DNA from: Ignavibacteriales bacterium | GTDB lineage: Bacteria; Bacteroidota; Ignavibacteria; UBA10030; SZUA-254 | Direction of reading: 5' to 3' | Length of the DNA stretch: 6,377 nt | Assembly (NCBI GenBank): GCA_016207985.1 | Contig: JACQYX010000188.1 | Span: 1 to 6,377 of the forward strand | In this document: positions 4,911-6,377 of the stretch, piece by piece | How the letters are laid out: each line of letters opens with the position of its first letter | Position numbering within the stretch: the first letter of the stretch is position 1 | Program-made: the position numbers and the translations under genes | Notes under the pieces: generated by a model | What the model was told of the DNA's origin: nothing | Seen by the model: only the letters and a program-made list of their open reading frames with translations | Database searches by the model: none

Positions 4911-6377
4911 TTTTTTGTAGTATGTTTCTGAATGTTCGTAAACAATAGATAACAAATTCTCCGATGAATATTCCTCCGATTTGAGATAATCAAAGTTAAA
5001 GACAACCCTATTCTTGAAATTAGGATTCTGGAAATAATTATCCTTGTTCTCGACAAGATACACCTTGCTGATCTTGGGTAGCGTGGCAGACATTACAATG
5101 AAAGTAATGTTAAACGACTCCGAATAAGAATTCAACAAATAATTTATTTTATCCCACTCGGATGGTGTATACGATTGTATCTCATCGATGATGACGATTG
5201 AATTTGCAACACGATGGAGTAGATAGTTTACCTCCTTCTCATTTGAAGTAAGAATATCGAAAAACCTGATGTGAGAAATTAAACTGATTGGATAATTCAC
5301 AAAAAGATTATCTAGATAGTTCTTCCTTTTCGTTCCATAGTCTTCGCCGTCTCCGCTATCATGATATGGTGCTTTTGAATGAATCTCTGCAAGTTCATCT
5401 TGATCGAGACGCAGATTCTCCCTGATGAATTTAGCCGTTTGAGTGATCAGTGTTGTGAAAGGGAATACATAGAATACTTTTGTCACATCCTTACGCGATT
5501 TCAGTAGTTCAGCCAAACATAGAACAGAGAGATTGGTCTTTCCCGAACCTGTGGGTGCTTCAATGTAAAAGAGTCGTTTATCTTTATTTCGTTCAAGATT
5601 AGACAATACTTCACATGATAATTTTTGTCTCAACAAATTGATATTCTGGTTAGAGATGGATTGAAGATTCTCAAATGACTCTCTTTTGTAATTATCCTTT
5701 CTTTCAAGCAGGTCATGATTATATGAAATACTATATACACCTTCATATAATTTCTTCTGTAACTCGTCGTCTATAATTCCAAAGTCATCACATTTTATTT
5801 CAAGCATAAACTCATTAGTCGCGTAGTAATCTGAGGCAGTCAACAACGATGAATTAAGTTTTATGAGTGTGTAGAGATTGAAGGAAGACTTTGTATTATT
5901 CAGCAATCCGAATACTTTATCCTTCTTTTCAAGAATATTTTTGAGATGATTATTGTTTATGCTATCCGCAGTGTTAAGCAAATTCAAATAACCTGATAAA
6001 GAAGCGATAATATCTTCTTCGAATTCCACTTTCTCAGGATTGGATATTTCTCCATGGTGTTTTACAATCGGATGAGCAAATAGGAACACAAGTAAGAAAA
6101 GAAATGCCTTATCGGACTGCCCGAAAGAAGATTTCTCCAATTCTTTAAAAGCGTTGGCAATGAATAGGTATGCGCCCAGGAATGAATGATCTGAACCAAT
6201 TCCATTTTTCACTCGATTGAATTTCTCGTTTTCCATTTTCTTGACTTGGAAATTTTCATTCACTTTCCCAAGATCGTGATAGAAAATTGATTTAAGGAAA
6301 AGCGATTTGACATAAACCGATTCCTTCTCCGAGTATGTATCTAAATTGGTTTTGCAAACATCAGCGACCATTCGGTC
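4908..6377 (-). pseudogene. cas3: cas3, N-terminal part (HD nuclease and first RecA domain), truncated by the window edge and by a stop codon
   Basis: Cas3 is the helicase-nuclease that Cascade recruits to degrade target DNA. The frame is open to the right edge (Asp-Arg precede the Met at 6371), and the Met lies inside what looks like the conserved first HD helix, so the true start is outside the window, probably about 10-30 codons away. Counting from the Met at 6371, the HD nuclease shows YHDLGK (His32-Asp33), DHSFLG (His62), KHHGE (His105-His106) and ASDYYAT (Asp181). RecA domain 1 has Walker A EAPTGSGKT (271-279), FPFTTLITQT, motif II DEIQ (396-399) and motif III MSATLP (427-432). It ends at the TAA 4908-4910, residue 487 being the last. 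Adding the downstream part, the gene would reach about 810 residues in view, a usual I-B Cas3 length. Confidence 0.92.

Overview
This window is the 3' (adaptation) end of a type I-B-like CRISPR-Cas locus. It is AT-rich and bacterial. Everything functional is written on the minus strand, so the locus reads from right to left: cas3 (entering from beyond the right edge), a REP-associated tyrosine transposase (RAYT), cas4, a broken four-helix-bundle gene, cas1, cas2, the leader, and a CRISPR array that runs off the left edge. The effector genes (cas6, cas8b, cas7, cas5) would be expected to the right of the window. I cannot identify the species. The four-helix-bundle protein, the RAYT, the short coding palindromes and the lack of Shine-Dalgarno sites before most genes suggest a member of the Bacteroidetes/Chlorobi/Ignavibacteria (FCB) side of the tree, but this is a weak inference.

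Region by region: 1-596 holds nine identical 30-bp repeats with nine spacers of 35-36 bp, and the last 3 bp of a tenth repeat. 597-696 is the leader, which carries a 12-bp imperfect inverted repeat right behind the cas2 stop. 697-960 is cas2 and 1015-2178 is cas1, which has an unusual acidic N-terminal insertion and an in-frame palindromic insertion. 2232-2552 is a four-helix-bundle pseudogene with two lesions. 2605-3177 is cas4, carrying an internal 7-residue tandem repeat and an Asp where a His is usual. 3174-3848 is the RAYT, overlapping cas4 by ATGA. 3942-6377 is cas3, cut in two by one in-frame TAA.

The most striking signal is a family of short inverted-repeat elements. Each has arms close to AAAGGTTTCCTTT / AAAGGAAACCTTT around a 20-bp centre. 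There are four copies: one inside cas1, two inside the RAYT reading frame (one is its C-terminal tail), and one just upstream of the RAYT. The three copies inside genes are read in the same frame, giving (K/E)GFL...GNLL peptides. One copy carries a second, nested palindrome that lengthens its centre by exactly 18 bp. This looks like a protein-coding REP-like element family, plausibly mobilised by the adjacent RAYT, spreading through a CRISPR-cas operon without breaking frames.

Functionally, cas1, cas2, the leader and the array look intact. Cas4 has a questionable active-site residue and cas3 carries a nonsense codon. If the sequence is correct, the locus may still store spacers but be impaired in interference. 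The alternative is an assembly or sequencing error at the TAA.
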